DNA from: Candidatus Pantoea floridensis
GTDB lineage: Bacteria; Pseudomonadota; Gammaproteobacteria; Enterobacterales; Enterobacteriaceae
Assembly: GCF_900215435.1 (NCBI RefSeq)
Contig: NZ_OCMY01000001.1
Span: forward strand, 3,162,001-3,226,000
DNA length: 64,000 nucleotides
Direction of reading: 5' to 3'
The notes beneath the pieces were generated by a model, which had not been told where the DNA came from, made no database searches, and saw nothing but the letters and a program-made list of their open reading frames with translations. Below are positions 32,010 to 41,885 of the stretch, piece by piece. The stretch's first letter is position 1. Each line of letters begins with the position of its first letter. The position numbers were made by a program, and so were the translations under genes.

Positions 32010-33431
32010 ATGAAAATCAAAACTCGCTTCGCACCCAGCCCTACCGGCTATCTGCATGTGGGCGGTGCACGTACTGCTCTTTACTCCTGGCTCTATGCTC
32101 GCCATAACAAGGGCGAATTTGTTTTGCGTATCGAAGATACCGATCTGGAGCGATCCACACCGGAAGCCATCGAAGCCATTATGGACGGTATGAACTGGCT
32201 GAGCCTTAACTGGGATGAAGGTCCGTATTATCAGACCAAACGTTTTGATCGCTACAACGCGGTGATAGACGACATGCTGGAAGCAGGCACTGCCTATAAA
32301 TGCTATTGCAGCAAAGAGCGTTTAGACGCGCTGCGTGAAGAGCAGATGGAAAAAGGTGAAAAGCCGCGCTACGACGGACGTTGCCGCGATAGCCATGAAC
32401 ATCACGCCGCAGATGAGCCGTGCGTAGTGCGCTTCCGCAATCCTCAGGAAGGCTCGGTTATCTTTGATGACCAGATTCGTGGTCCGATCGAATTCAGCAA
32501 CCAGGAACTGGATGACCTGATCATTCGTCGCACCGACGGTTCACCAACCTACAACTTCTGTGTTGTCGTGGATGACTGGGATATGGGCATCACCCACGTG
32601 ATCCGCGGCGAAGACCATATCAACAACACGCCACGCCAGATCAACATCCTGAAAGCGATTGGTGCAGAAGTGCCAACCTACGCGCACGTATCAATGATCC
32701 TCGGTGATGACAGCAAGAAATTGTCTAAGCGTCATGGTGCAGTTGGCGTGATGCAGTATCGCGATGACGGCTACCTGCCAGAAGCACTGCTCAACTATCT
32801 GGTGCGGCTCGGCTGGTCACACGGCGATCAGGAAATATTTAGCGTGGCGGAAATGGCTGAGCTGTTCACCCTTGATGCAGTGAGCAAATCCGCCAGTGCT
32901 TTCAACACGGAAAAGCTGCAGTGGCTGAACCATCACTACATTAATACGCTGCCGCCGGAATATGTTGCTACGCAGCTGCAGTGGCACATTGAGCAGCAGA
33001 AGATTGATACCCGCAGGGGGCCGGAACTGGCGAAGCTGGTGACGCTGCTCGGCGAACGCTGCAAAACGCTGGTTGAGATCGCTGCCTCTTGCCGTTACTT
33101 CTATGAAGAGTTTGAAGCCTTTGATGCGGATGCCGCGAAGAAGCATCTGCGTCCCGTTGCGCGTCAGCCGCTGGAAGTGGTGCGCGATAAATTGGCGGCC
33201 ATTAGCGACAGCAGCTGGAATGCCGAGAATGTGCACAATGCGATTCAGGCGGCGGCAGATGAGCTTGAGCTGGGCATGGGCAAAGTCGGTATGCCGTTGC
33301 GCGTAGCCGTTACCGGTGCGGGTCAGTCTCCCGCGTTGGATGTCACGGTAGAGGCGATTGGTCGTAGCCGTAGCGTAGCGCGAATTGAGAAAGCGCTGGC
33401 GTTCATCGCTGAGCGTGAAGCAAACGCATAA
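32010..33431 (+). CDS. gltX: Glutamyl-tRNA synthetase
   Basis: This 473-residue class I synthetase (E. coli 471) charges tRNA-Glu. The HIGH-type motif is [18 protein letters not shown] at about residues 8-25. The KMSKS-type motif is KKLSKRHG, near residue 238. The four Cys/His-type residues CYCSKE...CRDSHEHH of the zinc region in the E. coli enzyme are present (about residues 98-130). It diverges from the val/lys tRNAs as in E. coli. Confidence 0.97.
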   Translation: MKIKTRFAPSPTGYLHVGGARTALYSWLYARHNKGEFVLRIEDTDLERSTPEAIEAIMDGMNWLSLNWDEGPYYQTKRFDRYNAVIDDMLEAGTAYKCYCSKERLDALREEQMEKGEKPRYDGRCRDSHEHHAADEPCVVRFRNPQEGSVIFDDQIRGPIEFSNQELDDLIIRRTDGSPTYNFCVVVDDWDMGITHVIRGEDHINNTPRQINILKAIGAEVPTYAHVSMILGDDSKKLSKRHGAVGVMQYRDDGYLPEALLNYLVRLGWSHGDQEIFSVAEMAELFTLDAVSKSASAFNTEKLQWLNHHYINTLPPEYVATQLQWHIEQQKIDTRRGPELAKLVTLLGERCKTLVEIAASCRYFYEEFEAFDADAAKKHLRPVARQPLEVVRDKLAAISDSSWNAENVHNAIQAAADELELGMGKVGMPLRVAVTGAGQSPALDVTVEAIGRSRSVARIEKALAFIAEREANA

Positions 33432-33440
33432 CCTGATATG

Positions 33441-33473
33441 AAAAAGCCGGAAGCATGTGCTTCCGGCTTTTTT
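33441..33473. terminator. Bidirectional terminator gltX / yfeC
   Basis: AAAAAGCCGGAAGC-ATGT-GCTTCCGGCTTTTTT lies between convergent genes and touches the yfeC stop. Confidence 0.92.
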
Positions 33474-33825
33474 ATTCTTCCTGAATTCCCAGCCTTTCCA
33501 GTACGCCGCGAATCCCTTCCCGTAATAACAACGCCGCAAATTGTTCCTGCTCCGCCGCTGTCATTTGCTGGACAGAATTTATTAATAACGCAGGTAACGT
33601 ATTTTGTTGTGCACCGTAATTAGCCGCCGGTTCGTTCGCGTGGCGGGTAGATTGAACAAAGCTTTTTACGCGTTCATCAATATGAATCAATCGCGCTTTA
33701 CCACCCTGAACACCGGGTTTCGGCGTGGTTGTCCAGTTTTCACGCTTGATCCATTTATTCACCGTTTGCCGACTGTAGCCCGTTTCCAGCGCGAGCTCCT
33801 CGGGGGTAAGCCATTCCTTTTTCAC
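33472..33825 (-). CDS. yfeC: YfeC, DUF1323 putative DNA-binding protein
   Basis: This 117-residue protein resembles E. coli YfeC. The N-terminal 30 residues form a helix-turn-helix (LTPEELALETGYSRQTVNKWIKREN), followed by the family block TTPKPGVQGGKARLIHIDERV and a C-terminal helical part (EQEQFAALLLREGIRGVLERLGI). The start is GTG with AGGGA upstream. E. coli has a second paralogue (yfeD) beside it; here there is only one. Its target is unknown. Confidence 0.87.
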   Translation of the reverse strand: MKKEWLTPEELALETGYSRQTVNKWIKRENWTTTPKPGVQGGKARLIHIDERVKSFVQSTRHANEPAANYGAQQNTLPALLINSVQQMTAAEQEQFAALLLREGIRGVLERLGIQEE

Positions 33826-33936
33826 GATGCTGTCCCTGTTAAATACATTAGCTATACATATTACAACAAAACGTAACGGGGAGAAGTAACCTAGGCAGAA
33901 AATGCCTTCTGCTCTACAACAAAAGGCATATTTCTA

Positions 33937-34725
33937 TTATTGCGCTTCGCTAACCGCGGCGCTTTCTGGACGGAAAGCGATGAAATAGGTGAGACCAACA
34001 AATACTGCGCCGCCAACACCGTTACCAAGAAATACGGCAATAACGTTTGGCGCAAATTCAGCCCAGCTCAGTTGGCCTGCGAAAATTGCGGCCGGCACAA
34101 TAAACATGTTAGCGACAACGTGCTGGAAGCCAATCGCCACGAAAGCCATCACCGGGAACCACATGCCAAAGATCTTACCCACCACGTCTTTGCTGGCGAA
34201 GGCGAGCCAAACGGCCAGACACACCAGCCAGTTGCAGCCAATGCCGGAGATGAAGGCATGCAGGAAATCGGCATTCACTTTGGCGTGGGCAATTGCCACG
34301 GTTTTCTTCAGGTAATCACCCTCAGTCATCCCCAGCATGTGACCAAAAAACCAGGCGACCGCCACGCTGCCGATGAAATTAGCAATGGTTACCCAAAACC
34401 AGTTACGTAGCACGCTAAAGCCACTGATTCGGCGCGCGAACCAGGCTATCGGCAGGGTCATCATATTTCCGGTGAGCAGTTCGCCTCCGGCCAACACCGT
34501 CATAATCAAACCGACCGGGAATACGGCGGCACCCAGCAATACGCCGAATGAGCCCCATTCTGCCGGGAGTTGATTAATAACATGCAGGTCGAGCAGAAAA
34601 CCGGTGGCGATAAATGCTCCGGCCATAAAGCCAAGAATTAACAAGGTGGAGATAGGCAGGCGGCTTTTAGCTACGCCAGCTTGAATCGCCAGTTGGGCGA
34701 TCTCTTTTGGGGTATGCAGCGACAT
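33937..34725 (-). CDS. Formate/nitrite transporter (FNT) family channel
   Basis: This 262-residue protein has six hydrophobic spans. The FNT hallmark is GFQHVVANMF (about residues 201-210; FocA has GFEHSIANMF), with the central pore histidine conserved; the LLTGNM motif is at about residues 83-88. It probably conducts formate, nitrite or another small anion. It is not next to pflB as focA usually is, so the substrate is open. A second family member, yfdC, lies at 57.7 kb. Confidence 0.85.
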   Translation of the reverse strand: MSLHTPKEIAQLAIQAGVAKSRLPISTLLILGFMAGAFIATGFLLDLHVINQLPAEWGSFGVLLGAAVFPVGLIMTVLAGGELLTGNMMTLPIAWFARRISGFSVLRNWFWVTIANFIGSVAVAWFFGHMLGMTEGDYLKKTVAIAHAKVNADFLHAFISGIGCNWLVCLAVWLAFASKDVVGKIFGMWFPVMAFVAIGFQHVVANMFIVPAAIFAGQLSWAEFAPNVIAVFLGNGVGGAVFVGLTYFIAFRPESAAVSEAQ

Positions 34726-34764
34726 AATTCACTTTTCTTTTATTGAACAAAGGGATATTGCTGG

Positions 34765-34801
34765 CCGGTCATAAAGAGAAAGACCCTGGAAGGATGACCG
34801 G
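34765..34801. promoter_or_regulatory. Inverted repeat in the FNT gene leader
   Basis: CCGGTCAT (34765-34772) and ATGACCGG (34794-34801) form a perfect 8-bp inverted repeat with a 21-nt loop, 40-76 bp upstream of the channel gene. It could be an operator or a leader hairpin. The rest of the 351-bp gap to the tRNA-Ala genes contains an A-rich/T-rich inverted repeat at 34941-34983 and no gene. Confidence 0.45.
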
Positions 34802-35011
34802 TTAATTAGCGCGCTAAGTTTCACACGCACCATTAACGAAAACAAGACTGTTCCTAACATCTTTAACTAAAGTTTAACGATGTAATGCCACGTCGTTGCC
34901 AAATAGCAGAGTGGGAGCGGGCTCAGAAAGGCGGCGCACCCTGAAAAAAGGCTATGATAGCGTGGGGTTGACGCCTTTTTCAGCGATCGAACACAGAACG
35001 AGAATTTGACG

Positions 35012-35040
35012 TTGACACTCAAGAGGCGGTTTCATATTAT
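35012..35040 (+). promoter_or_regulatory. tRNA-Ala promoter
   Basis: TTGACA, a 17-bp spacer and TATTAT are followed by the GC-rich discriminator GCCGTCC. Confidence 0.88.
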
Positions 35041-35076
35041 GCCGTCCGTCGAGTTTACTCGGCAGTTTTTCGGTTC

Positions 35077-35152
<76 letters not shown>

Positions 35153-35197
35153 AACAAACCTTCCCAACGGTTTGACCGAAAAATGATTTCCAGATGT

Positions 35198-35273
<76 letters not shown>

Positions 35274-35321
35274 AATCTCTGTTCGTTCTGAACACATTCA
35301 AAAAACCATCAATCTATAGCA

Positions 35322-35346
35322 GCACAATCTATTGTGCGGTTTTGCC
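35322..35346 (+). terminator. Terminator of the tRNA-Ala pair
   Basis: GCACAAT-CT-ATTGTGC is followed by GGTTTTG. The remaining 35347-35481 holds no gene that I recognise. Confidence 0.6.
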
Positions 35347-35481
35347 GTTTCTCAAATGCGCAGGCAGTAACAGCGGAAATTCAATATCGTGCAAAGATTT
35401 TGCCTTCAGCGATGAGGCGGATGATTGCAGGGGAAAGCAGGGACGATGCGGGATAGAACCGATTGAACAATAGGATGAGAA

Positions 35482-35501
35482 GGGCGAGCCGAAGCCCGCC
35501 C
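35482..35501 (-). terminator. Terminator of nupC
   Basis: A GGGCGGGC-TTC-GGCTCGCCC hairpin followed by TTCT on the minus strand, 6 bp after the nupC stop. Confidence 0.75.
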
Positions 35502-35507
35502 TGACGA

Positions 35508-36698
35508 TCAGAAGGCCAACACCAGACCGGCAATGGCTGCAGACAGCACGCTCACCAGCGTTGAGCCGTACAGCAGTTTCAGGCCGAAGCGTGAAACCAC
35601 ATTACCTTGCTCTTCGTGCAAACCTTTAATCGCACCCGCCACAATCCCGATTGATGAGAAGTTAGCAAAGGAAACGAGGAACACTGACAAGATACCTTCC
35701 GCATGCGGCGAGAGTTGACCGGCGATTTTCTGCAGGTCCATCATCGCCACGAATTCGTTGGAAACCAGTTTCGTTGCCATGATGCTGCCAACCTGCAGCG
35801 CTTCGTGCGAAGGCACACCCATCACCCAGGCGAAGGGATAGAACACATAGCCCAACACGCCCTGGAAGCTGATGCCGAAGATCAAATCGAACAGTGCGTT
35901 CAGGCCGGAAATCAGCGCGATGAAACCAATCAGCATTGCGGCCACAATAATCGCAACTTTGAAACCGGCGAGGATATATTCGCCCAGCATTTCGAAGAAG
36001 CTCTGACCCTTATGCAGATCCTGCAGCTGCAGATCTTCTTCGCTATCCACGCGGTATGGGTTGATAAGCGACAAGACAATAAAGGTGCTGAACATGTTCA
36101 GAACCAGCGCAGCTACCACATATTTCGGCTGCAGCATGGTCATGTACGCGCCGACAATCGACATGGAAACGGTCGACATCGCGGTCGCTGCCATGGTGTA
36201 CATGCGGCGCTGTGACATTTTGCCGAGGATATCCTTATAGGCGATGAAGTTTTCTGACTGTCCCAAAATCAGAGAGCTTACGGCGTTAAAGGATTCCAGT
36301 TTGCCCATACCGTTGACCTTTGACAGCACGGTACCAATGCCGCGAATGACCCATGGCAATATACGGAAATGTTGCAAAATACCGATCAACGCTGAGATGA
36401 AGACAATTGGGCAGAGAACATTCAGGAAGAAGAAGGCGAGGCCTTTCTCATTCATGTTGCCGAATACAAAGTTGGTGCCTTCGGCCGCATATTTAAGCAG
36501 ATGATCAAACACACCCGCGAAGCCTTGTACAAAGCCGAGGCCAACGGATGAGTTAAGGAAGAACCAGGCCAGCAGCACTTCGATCACTAAAAGTTGAACG
36601 ATGTAGCGAACGCGAATGCTTTTACGGTCGTGACTGACCAGCAAGGCCAGCACGGCTACCACCACTAGTGCTAAAATAAAATGCAAAACATGGGACAT
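35508..36698 (-). CDS. nupC: Nucleoside:proton symporter NupC
   Basis: This 396-residue concentrative nucleoside transporter (E. coli 400) imports nucleosides with protons. About ten hydrophobic spans are visible. The family blocks [46 protein letters not shown] and [18 protein letters not shown] are conserved. In E. coli it is under CRP and CytR control; no convincing pair of sites can be named here. It diverges from mntH. Confidence 0.96.
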   Translation of the reverse strand: MSHVLHFILALVVVAVLALLVSHDRKSIRVRYIVQLLVIEVLLAWFFLNSSVGLGFVQGFAGVFDHLLKYAAEGTNFVFGNMNEKGLAFFFLNVLCPIVFISALIGILQHFRILPWVIRGIGTVLSKVNGMGKLESFNAVSSLILGQSENFIAYKDILGKMSQRRMYTMAATAMSTVSMSIVGAYMTMLQPKYVVAALVLNMFSTFIVLSLINPYRVDSEEDLQLQDLHKGQSFFEMLGEYILAGFKVAIIVAAMLIGFIALISGLNALFDLIFGISFQGVLGYVFYPFAWVMGVPSHEALQVGSIMATKLVSNEFVAMMDLQKIAGQLSPHAEGILSVFLVSFANFSSIGIVAGAIKGLHEEQGNVVSRFGLKLLYGSTLVSVLSAAIAGLVLAF

Positions 36699-37065
36699 GT
36701 CGGCTCCAAATTTGAGGAGGGTTGTATTTTGCTGCGTATTCTATGTAACGCGTTACTTAAAAACGAGATCAAAACCACATTATAAGTAATCGCTATCGCG
36801 TTATTTCTCAGATAAGTCTCACCGCTCACAACCCGGTTACAAATCATTCACAAGAAATATCCACAAAAACATTGTCTATAAAATGACCCAGGAGTAGAGT
36901 CAATTCCGTTGCCACTTTTTTGACGAGAACACGCTTTACCTAAAGGTATAGCAATGGCTATACTTCATAGCACTATCTATTAATACAATAACTATAATCA
37001 AATTTCACTTGCCTTGCTGACCGCTTAAGCTGCTCGGGTCACATGCATTAAGACAGGGTCAAACT
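36699..37065. promoter_or_regulatory. Divergent control region nupC / mntH
   Basis: This 367-bp AT-rich gap has no gene. Besides the MntR box listed separately, it has TATAAT at 36993-36998 on the mntH side and the GTAACGCGTTAC palindrome at about 36746-36757 on the nupC side, plausible for CytR/CRP-type control. Confidence 0.5.
36946..36963 (+). promoter_or_regulatory. MntR operator of mntH
   Basis: GTATAGC-AATG-GCTATAC is a perfect 7-bp inverted repeat. It matches the form of the E. coli MntR box (ATAGC-N4-GCTAT core) and lies about 100 bp upstream of mntH, next to the putative TATAAT. Confidence 0.75.
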
Positions 37066-38307
37066 ATGTTAGAAAGCCGCACCGTAGAGCGCGCCGCTCG
37101 CGGAGCCAGAAAGATCAAGCTCGCCCTGCTGGGTCCCGCGTTTATCGCGGCCATTGGTTATATCGATCCCGGTAACTTCGCAACCAATATTCAGGCCGGC
37201 GCCGCTTACGGCTATAAGCTGTTATGGGTGGTAGTGTGGGCCAATGTCATGGCGATGTTGATTCAGCTCATGTCTGCCAAGCTGGGGATTGCCACCGGCA
37301 AAAATCTGGCTGAACACATTCGCGATCGCTTCCCGCGCCCGGCGGTGTGGTTCTATTGGGTGCAGGCGGAGATCATCGCAATGGCAACCGATCTCGCGGA
37401 ATTCATCGGTGCAGCGCTCGGTTTCAAACTGTTATTGGGGATATCGCTTCTGCAAGGCGCGGTATTAACCGGAATTGCTACTTATCTGATTTTGATGCTG
37501 CAGAGTCGTGGCCAAAAGCCGCTGGAACTGGTGATTGGCGGTCTATTACTGTTTGTGGCGGCCGCCTATATTGTTGAGCTGTTTTTCTCCCAGCCCAAGG
37601 TCAGCGAGTTAGTTGTTGGGATGGCATTACCCACGTTACCGACTTCAGATGCGGTTTTCCTTGCCGCTGGGGTATTGGGCGCCACTATTATGCCGCACGT
37701 GATTTATCTGCACTCGGCGCTGACGCAGCACGGTAATAAAGGCAGTAAAGCGGAACGCTACTCCTCCACTAAGCTGGATGTGGCGATCGCGATGACCATT
37801 GCGGGCTTTGTTAATCTGGCGATGATGGCGACGGCCGCAGCAGCGTTTCACTTCAGCGGCCATTCGAGCATTGTCGATCTTGACCAGGCGTATCTCACGC
37901 TGCAGCCGCTGCTTGGTCAGGCTGCGGCTATTGTCTTCGGCCTGAGTCTGGTTGCTGCCGGTCTTTCATCTACCGTGGTCGGTACGCTGGCGGGACAAGT
38001 GGTGATGCAGGGCTTTATCCGCTTCCACATTCCATTGTGGTTCCGTCGTACTATCACCATGCTGCCCTCATTTATTGTGATTTGGGCGGGATGGGATCCT
38101 ACGCGTATTCTGGTGATGAGCCAGGTATTGCTGAGTTTTGGTATCGCGCTGGCGCTGATTCCGCTGCTGTCATTCACCGGAAATCGGGAGCTAATGGGCG
38201 ACGCAATGGTTAACTCGCGCCTGATGCAAAATGCCGGGCGGCTGATTGTGGTGTTGGTGATCGCACTAAATCTTTACTTGTTAGTGGGTGAGGCGCTCGG
38301 CTGGTAA
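37066..38307 (+). CDS. mntH: Nramp-type Mn2+/H+ symporter MntH
   Basis: This 413-residue transporter (E. coli 412) imports manganese with protons. The metal-binding motif is [20 protein letters not shown] (DPGN in span 1), and the second is [13 protein letters not shown] (span 6). About eleven hydrophobic spans are visible. The ATG has AGGG upstream. An MntR operator precedes it. Confidence 0.96.
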   Translation: MLESRTVERAARGARKIKLALLGPAFIAAIGYIDPGNFATNIQAGAAYGYKLLWVVVWANVMAMLIQLMSAKLGIATGKNLAEHIRDRFPRPAVWFYWVQAEIIAMATDLAEFIGAALGFKLLLGISLLQGAVLTGIATYLILMLQSRGQKPLELVIGGLLLFVAAAYIVELFFSQPKVSELVVGMALPTLPTSDAVFLAAGVLGATIMPHVIYLHSALTQHGNKGSKAERYSSTKLDVAIAMTIAGFVNLAMMATAAAAFHFSGHSSIVDLDQAYLTLQPLLGQAAAIVFGLSLVAAGLSSTVVGTLAGQVVMQGFIRFHIPLWFRRTITMLPSFIVIWAGWDPTRILVMSQVLLSFGIALALIPLLSFTGNRELMGDAMVNSRLMQNAGRLIVVLVIALNLYLLVGEALGW

Positions 38308-38321
38308 GACGCAGATAAAAG

Positions 38322-38349
38322 AAAAATCCCGCAATTAAGCGGGATTTTT
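38322..38349. terminator. Bidirectional terminator mntH / ypeC
   Basis: AAAAATCCCGC-AATTAA-GCGGGATTTTT lies between the convergent genes. Confidence 0.9.
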
Positions 38350-38352
38350 CTT

Positions 38353-38709
38353 TTAATGATGGTGATGATCGTGATGGCCACGGCGATCGTCATGGCGATG
38401 ATCGTGACGCCAGTGTTCACGACGTTCGCGTTCATGCCAGCGACGTTCGCGCTCACGTTCATAAGCGCGGTGACGTTTCCACTCTTCATGACGCCACCAG
38501 CGATGATCGTTGTACTGATAACGGTCGTTCCACCAGCGCGGTTCACGCCAGCGACTGCCGTCCCAGTAATTGCCGTGTCGGTCGCGATCGCCGAGATGTA
38601 GCGTAACACCCGGAGCTAAATTGATGGTGGCACTATTGGCTTCTGCTGTGTGCGACGCCAGCGGGGATAGGGATGCCAGCAAGGCGGCAAATAAAATGGC
38701 ACGTTTCAT
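38353..38709 (-). CDS. ypeC: YpeC, DUF2502 exported His/Arg-rich protein
   Basis: This 118-residue protein has a signal peptide (cleavage near residue 22, HTAEA). A conserved block LGDRDRHGNYWDGSRWREPRWW is followed by an Arg/His/Asp-rich tail ending HHDHHHH. It matches the E. coli YpeC/DUF2502 type and keeps its place beside mntH. The tail could bind metal or polyanions; the function is unknown. ATG 38709 has AGGAGAA upstream. Confidence 0.87.
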   Translation of the reverse strand: MKRAILFAALLASLSPLASHTAEANSATINLAPGVTLHLGDRDRHGNYWDGSRWREPRWWNDRYQYNDHRWWRHEEWKRHRAYERERERRWHERERREHWRHDHRHDDRRGHHDHHHH

Positions 38710-38864
38710 AAATTCTCCTTTTCGGCGGCTTATTACTGCTACCGTTGCGCTATTTTGCCACATCGGACCAGCCATACCTTGAGAATCAATCCGAAAAAAC
38801 GTGGCGGTACATCTTTGGAGAATTTTCTGCTACAGAGAACACCCGGCAAAAGCCGGGCGAGTAA

Positions 38865-38878
38865 GCGTTTACACTAAG
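38865..38878. promoter_or_regulatory. LacI-type palindrome at the reductase stop codon
   Basis: GCGTTTACACTAAG here is repeated exactly at 39911-39924. With the flank it forms GTAAGCGTTTAC, a near-palindrome with a central CG. It spans the stop codon of the aldo/keto reductase gene. Confidence 0.4.
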
Positions 38879-39858
38879 ATATTATCGATAGCTTTAATTT
38901 CATCCGAGCTCAGTGCTGGCTGACTTAACATCTCCACGGCATCATCAATTTGCGCGGTTTTGCTGGCACCGATCAGCACCGAGGTCACCCGCGCATCGCG
39001 CAATACCCAGCTTAATGCCGTTTGCGCCAGCTTTTGGCCACGCTGCTGAGCAATGGCCTGCAACTGACGCACTTTTTCCATCTTCTCTTGTGTCAATTGG
39101 CTTTCACTCAGGAACTTACTGCCGCTCGCGATACGCGAATCTTCTGGAATACCCTGCAAATAGCGGTCAGTTAATACGCCACCCGCCAGCGGTGAGAAGG
39201 CAATGCAGCCAACGCCGTTATCGCCTAGCACATCCAGCAAACCCTGTTCCGGCGTGCGCTCAAACAGGGAATAACGCGGCTGATGAATCAGGCATGGCGT
39301 ACCGAGATCGCGCAGAATCGCAATTGCTTCAGCGGCTTTGTCCGCTGGATAGTTCGATATGGCGGCGTACAGCGCTTTACCCTGACGCACCACCTGATCG
39401 AGCGCGCGCATAGTTTCTTCCAGCGGGGTTTCTGGATCGGGACGGTGATGATAGAAAATATCCACATACTCCAGCCCCATACGTTTAAGGCTCTGATCGA
39501 GACTGGAAATCAAATATTTGCGTGAGCCCCAATCGCCATAAGGGCCATCCCACATGGTGTAACCCGCTTTCGTCGAGATCACCAACTCATCGCGTAGCCC
39601 TTGAAAATCCTCGCGCATAATGCGACCGAAGTTAGATTCTGCCGATCCCGGAGGCGGGCCGTAATTGTTGGCCAGATCGAAATGAGTAATGCCGCGATCA
39701 AAGGCGTGTCGCAACAGTTCACGGCTATTATCGACGCGGGTACTGTCGCCAAAGTTGTGCCATAGCCCCAGCGAAATAGCCGGTAACTTCAGGCCGCTAC
39801 GGCCACTGCGACGATATTGCATCTGTTGATAACGTTCAGGATGGGGAAAAGCAGTCAT
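38869..39858 (-). CDS. yghZ: Aldo/keto reductase, YghZ (L-glyceraldehyde 3-phosphate reductase) type
   Basis: This 329-residue NADPH-dependent reductase most resembles E. coli YghZ/Gpr, which reduces L-glyceraldehyde 3-phosphate and methylglyoxal. The barrel carries the catalytic tetrad in FDLANNYG (D, Y), ISTKAGY (K) and YHHRPD (H). The NADPH-binding C-terminus is SVLIGASKTAQIDDAV. It is somewhat shorter at the end than the 346-residue E. coli protein and lies at a different locus, so it may be a paralogue. ATG 39858 has AGGAACG upstream. Confidence 0.85.
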   Translation of the reverse strand: MTAFPHPERYQQMQYRRSGRSGLKLPAISLGLWHNFGDSTRVDNSRELLRHAFDRGITHFDLANNYGPPPGSAESNFGRIMREDFQGLRDELVISTKAGYTMWDGPYGDWGSRKYLISSLDQSLKRMGLEYVDIFYHHRPDPETPLEETMRALDQVVRQGKALYAAISNYPADKAAEAIAILRDLGTPCLIHQPRYSLFERTPEQGLLDVLGDNGVGCIAFSPLAGGVLTDRYLQGIPEDSRIASGSKFLSESQLTQEKMEKVRQLQAIAQQRGQKLAQTALSWVLRDARVTSVLIGASKTAQIDDAVEMLSQPALSSDEIKAIDNILV

Positions 39859-39903
39859 GCAGCGTTCCTGTCTCAATAGGGGAGAAAGTGACATCAGCAT
39901 AGC

Positions 39904-39924
39904 AGTGTATGCGTTTACACTAAG
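39904..39924. promoter_or_regulatory. LacI-type operator upstream of the reductase
   Basis: AGTGTA-TGCGTT-TACACT is an inverted repeat with central CG, about 46-63 bp before the reductase ATG. Its right part, GCGTTTACACTAAG, is repeated at the 3' end of the gene. Confidence 0.45.
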
Positions 39925-40072
39925 GTGAAACGCGCCGAAGATCGCAACTTACAGAATTATCTGTCGTCGTAACGAATGCTTGCCACAAATCCCCGCATCG
40001 CGATGGTGAAAACCTCGCCAATTCAGCCACATCGCTAATACTCCTGATCATCCCCTTAACAAGGAGCTGTCG

Positions 40073-41725
40073 ATGAAAACCTTCAATGTTGGCGATTATT
40101 TACTGCACCGTTTACAGCAATCCGGCATTCGTCATTTGTTCGGCGTGCCGGGTGATTACAACCTGCAATTTCTCGATAGCGTAATTGCGCACCCGGAAAT
40201 TACCTGGGTAGGTTGTGCGAATGAACTCAATGCGGCCTATGCGGCAGATGGCTACGGTCGCTGCAACGGCGCAGCGGCGCTGCTGACGACCTTTGGCGTC
40301 GGCGAATTAAGTGCTATCAACGGTATTGCTGGCAGCTACGCCGAATATGTGCCGGTGATTCATATCGTTGGCGCGCCAGCGAGTCAGGCGCAGCAGCAAG
40401 GGGATTGCGTGCATCATTCACTCGGTGACGGCGATTTTGGCCATTTTCTCCGCATGGCGCAGGAAGTGAGCGTCGCCTCTGCGGTGTTAACGGCGGAAAA
40501 TGCGGTGGCCGAGATTGATCGGGTGATCGCCGAGGCGCTAGAGCAGCATCGTCCGGGCTACTTGTTACTGGCGGTGGATGTGGCAGCAAGCGATGTTGTG
40601 ATGCCCAACGCAATAAACGTCGCTTCTGACCAGCAGCAGCAGGTGGCCGCCGCGTTTGCCGATGCGGCAGAACGCTTGCTGGCACCAGCGCAGCGGGTCG
40701 CGCTGCTGGCGGATTTCCTCGCCTCGCGCTGGCAGCTGCAGCCACAGCTCGAAACGCTGCGGCAACTGCGCGCGATTCCGGCGGCCACCTTATTAATGGG
40801 CAAAGGCGTGCTGAATGAGCAGCAGCCAGGCTACGTTGGCACTTACGCAGCAGAAGGCAGCAGCGACCATGTACGTCAGGCGATTGAGGACACCGACGTA
40901 ACGCTGTGCGTCGGCGTGCGTTTTACCGACACCTTAACCGCCGGCTTCACACAAAATCTGCCTGCCGAACGCGTCATCGATCTGCAGCCGTTTCAGGCCA
41001 AGGTCGCTGGCGAGGTGTTTGCGCCGCTAACGATGGCACAGGCGCTGGCTGCATTAATGCCGATTTATCAGCGACACTGCGCGCACTGGCGACTCGCAGA
41101 GGGTATGCAGTGTGAAGAAAATGAGCAAATCGATGCGGCGCTAATCAGTCAGAACGCTTTCTGGCAGGCGATGCAGCGCTTTCTGCTGCCGGGTGATATT
41201 ATCCTTGCTGATCAAGGTACTGCCGCATTTGGTGCCGCGGCACTGCGCTTACCGGTAGATGCGCAATTGTTGGTGCAGCCGTTATGGGGGTCGATTGGCT
41301 ATACTTTACCTGCCACCTTTGGTGCGCAAACCGCACAGCCCGATCGTCGTGTGATTCTGATTATCGGGGATGGCTCAGCGCAGTTGACGATTCAGGAATT
41401 GGGCTCGATGCAGCGCGATGGTCAACAACCGATCATCTTCCTCCTGAATAATGATGGCTATACGGTTGAGCGAGCAATTCACGGCGCCGAACAGCGTTAC
41501 AACGACATCGCCCAGTGGAACTGGACCGCATTGCCCCACGCAATGAGTGTACAGTGCGCGGCGCAGAGCTGGCGCGTCAGCGAAACGGCACAACTTGAGG
41601 CGGTGATGGCGCAATTAATGCTTAATCGCCGCCTGTCGCTGGTAGAAGTGGTGATGGATAAACAGGACTTACCGCCGCTGCTGCGTAAGGTGACCGCCGC
41701 GTTGCACCAGCGCAATAGCCGCTAA
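40073..41725 (+). CDS. ipdC: Indole-3-pyruvate decarboxylase
   Basis: This 550-residue ThDP enzyme converts indole-3-pyruvate to indole-3-acetaldehyde, the committed step of the indole-pyruvate route to the plant hormone indole-3-acetic acid. The ThDP-activating Glu is E51 in CANELNAAYAADGYGR; the HH pair is in CVHHSLGDGDF, and the ThDP/Mg motif runs from GDGSAQ to FLLNN. It has the length and sequence of Pantoea IpdC. The start is preceded by AAGGAG. The 214-bp leader has a possible -10 (TAATAC, 40036-40041) without a -35. Confidence 0.93.
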   Translation: MKTFNVGDYLLHRLQQSGIRHLFGVPGDYNLQFLDSVIAHPEITWVGCANELNAAYAADGYGRCNGAAALLTTFGVGELSAINGIAGSYAEYVPVIHIVGAPASQAQQQGDCVHHSLGDGDFGHFLRMAQEVSVASAVLTAENAVAEIDRVIAEALEQHRPGYLLLAVDVAASDVVMPNAINVASDQQQQVAAAFADAAERLLAPAQRVALLADFLASRWQLQPQLETLRQLRAIPAATLLMGKGVLNEQQPGYVGTYAAEGSSDHVRQAIEDTDVTLCVGVRFTDTLTAGFTQNLPAERVIDLQPFQAKVAGEVFAPLTMAQALAALMPIYQRHCAHWRLAEGMQCEENEQIDAALISQNAFWQAMQRFLLPGDIILADQGTAAFGAAALRLPVDAQLLVQPLWGSIGYTLPATFGAQTAQPDRRVILIIGDGSAQLTIQELGSMQRDGQQPIIFLLNNDGYTVERAIHGAEQRYNDIAQWNWTALPHAMSVQCAAQSWRVSETAQLEAVMAQLMLNRRLSLVEVVMDKQDLPPLLRKVTAALHQRNSR

Positions 41726-41839
41726 AATTCGGAAAGTTGCCGCTGTGCAGTGAGGCAGGGGATCGGTAGGCTGTGCAGCATTGTTGAATGGATTACGCCC
41801 ATCGTGCAGGTGGGCGTTGTTGTTTTATTGGCAGGCTTT

Positions 41840-41845
41840 TATAGT
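41840..41845 (+). promoter_or_regulatory. -10 of glk promoter
   Basis: TATAGT, with TTGTTG 17 bp upstream at 41817-41822. It is 40 bp before the glk ATG. Confidence 0.5.
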
Positions 41846-41885
41846 GTCCTGCAATTGTTTATGACCCAAGCGGAGCAGCAGAAGA

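Noticed and set aside
32817..33539. 240-codon minus-strand frame opposite gltX
   Set aside because: Antisense shadow; runs through the gltX terminator.
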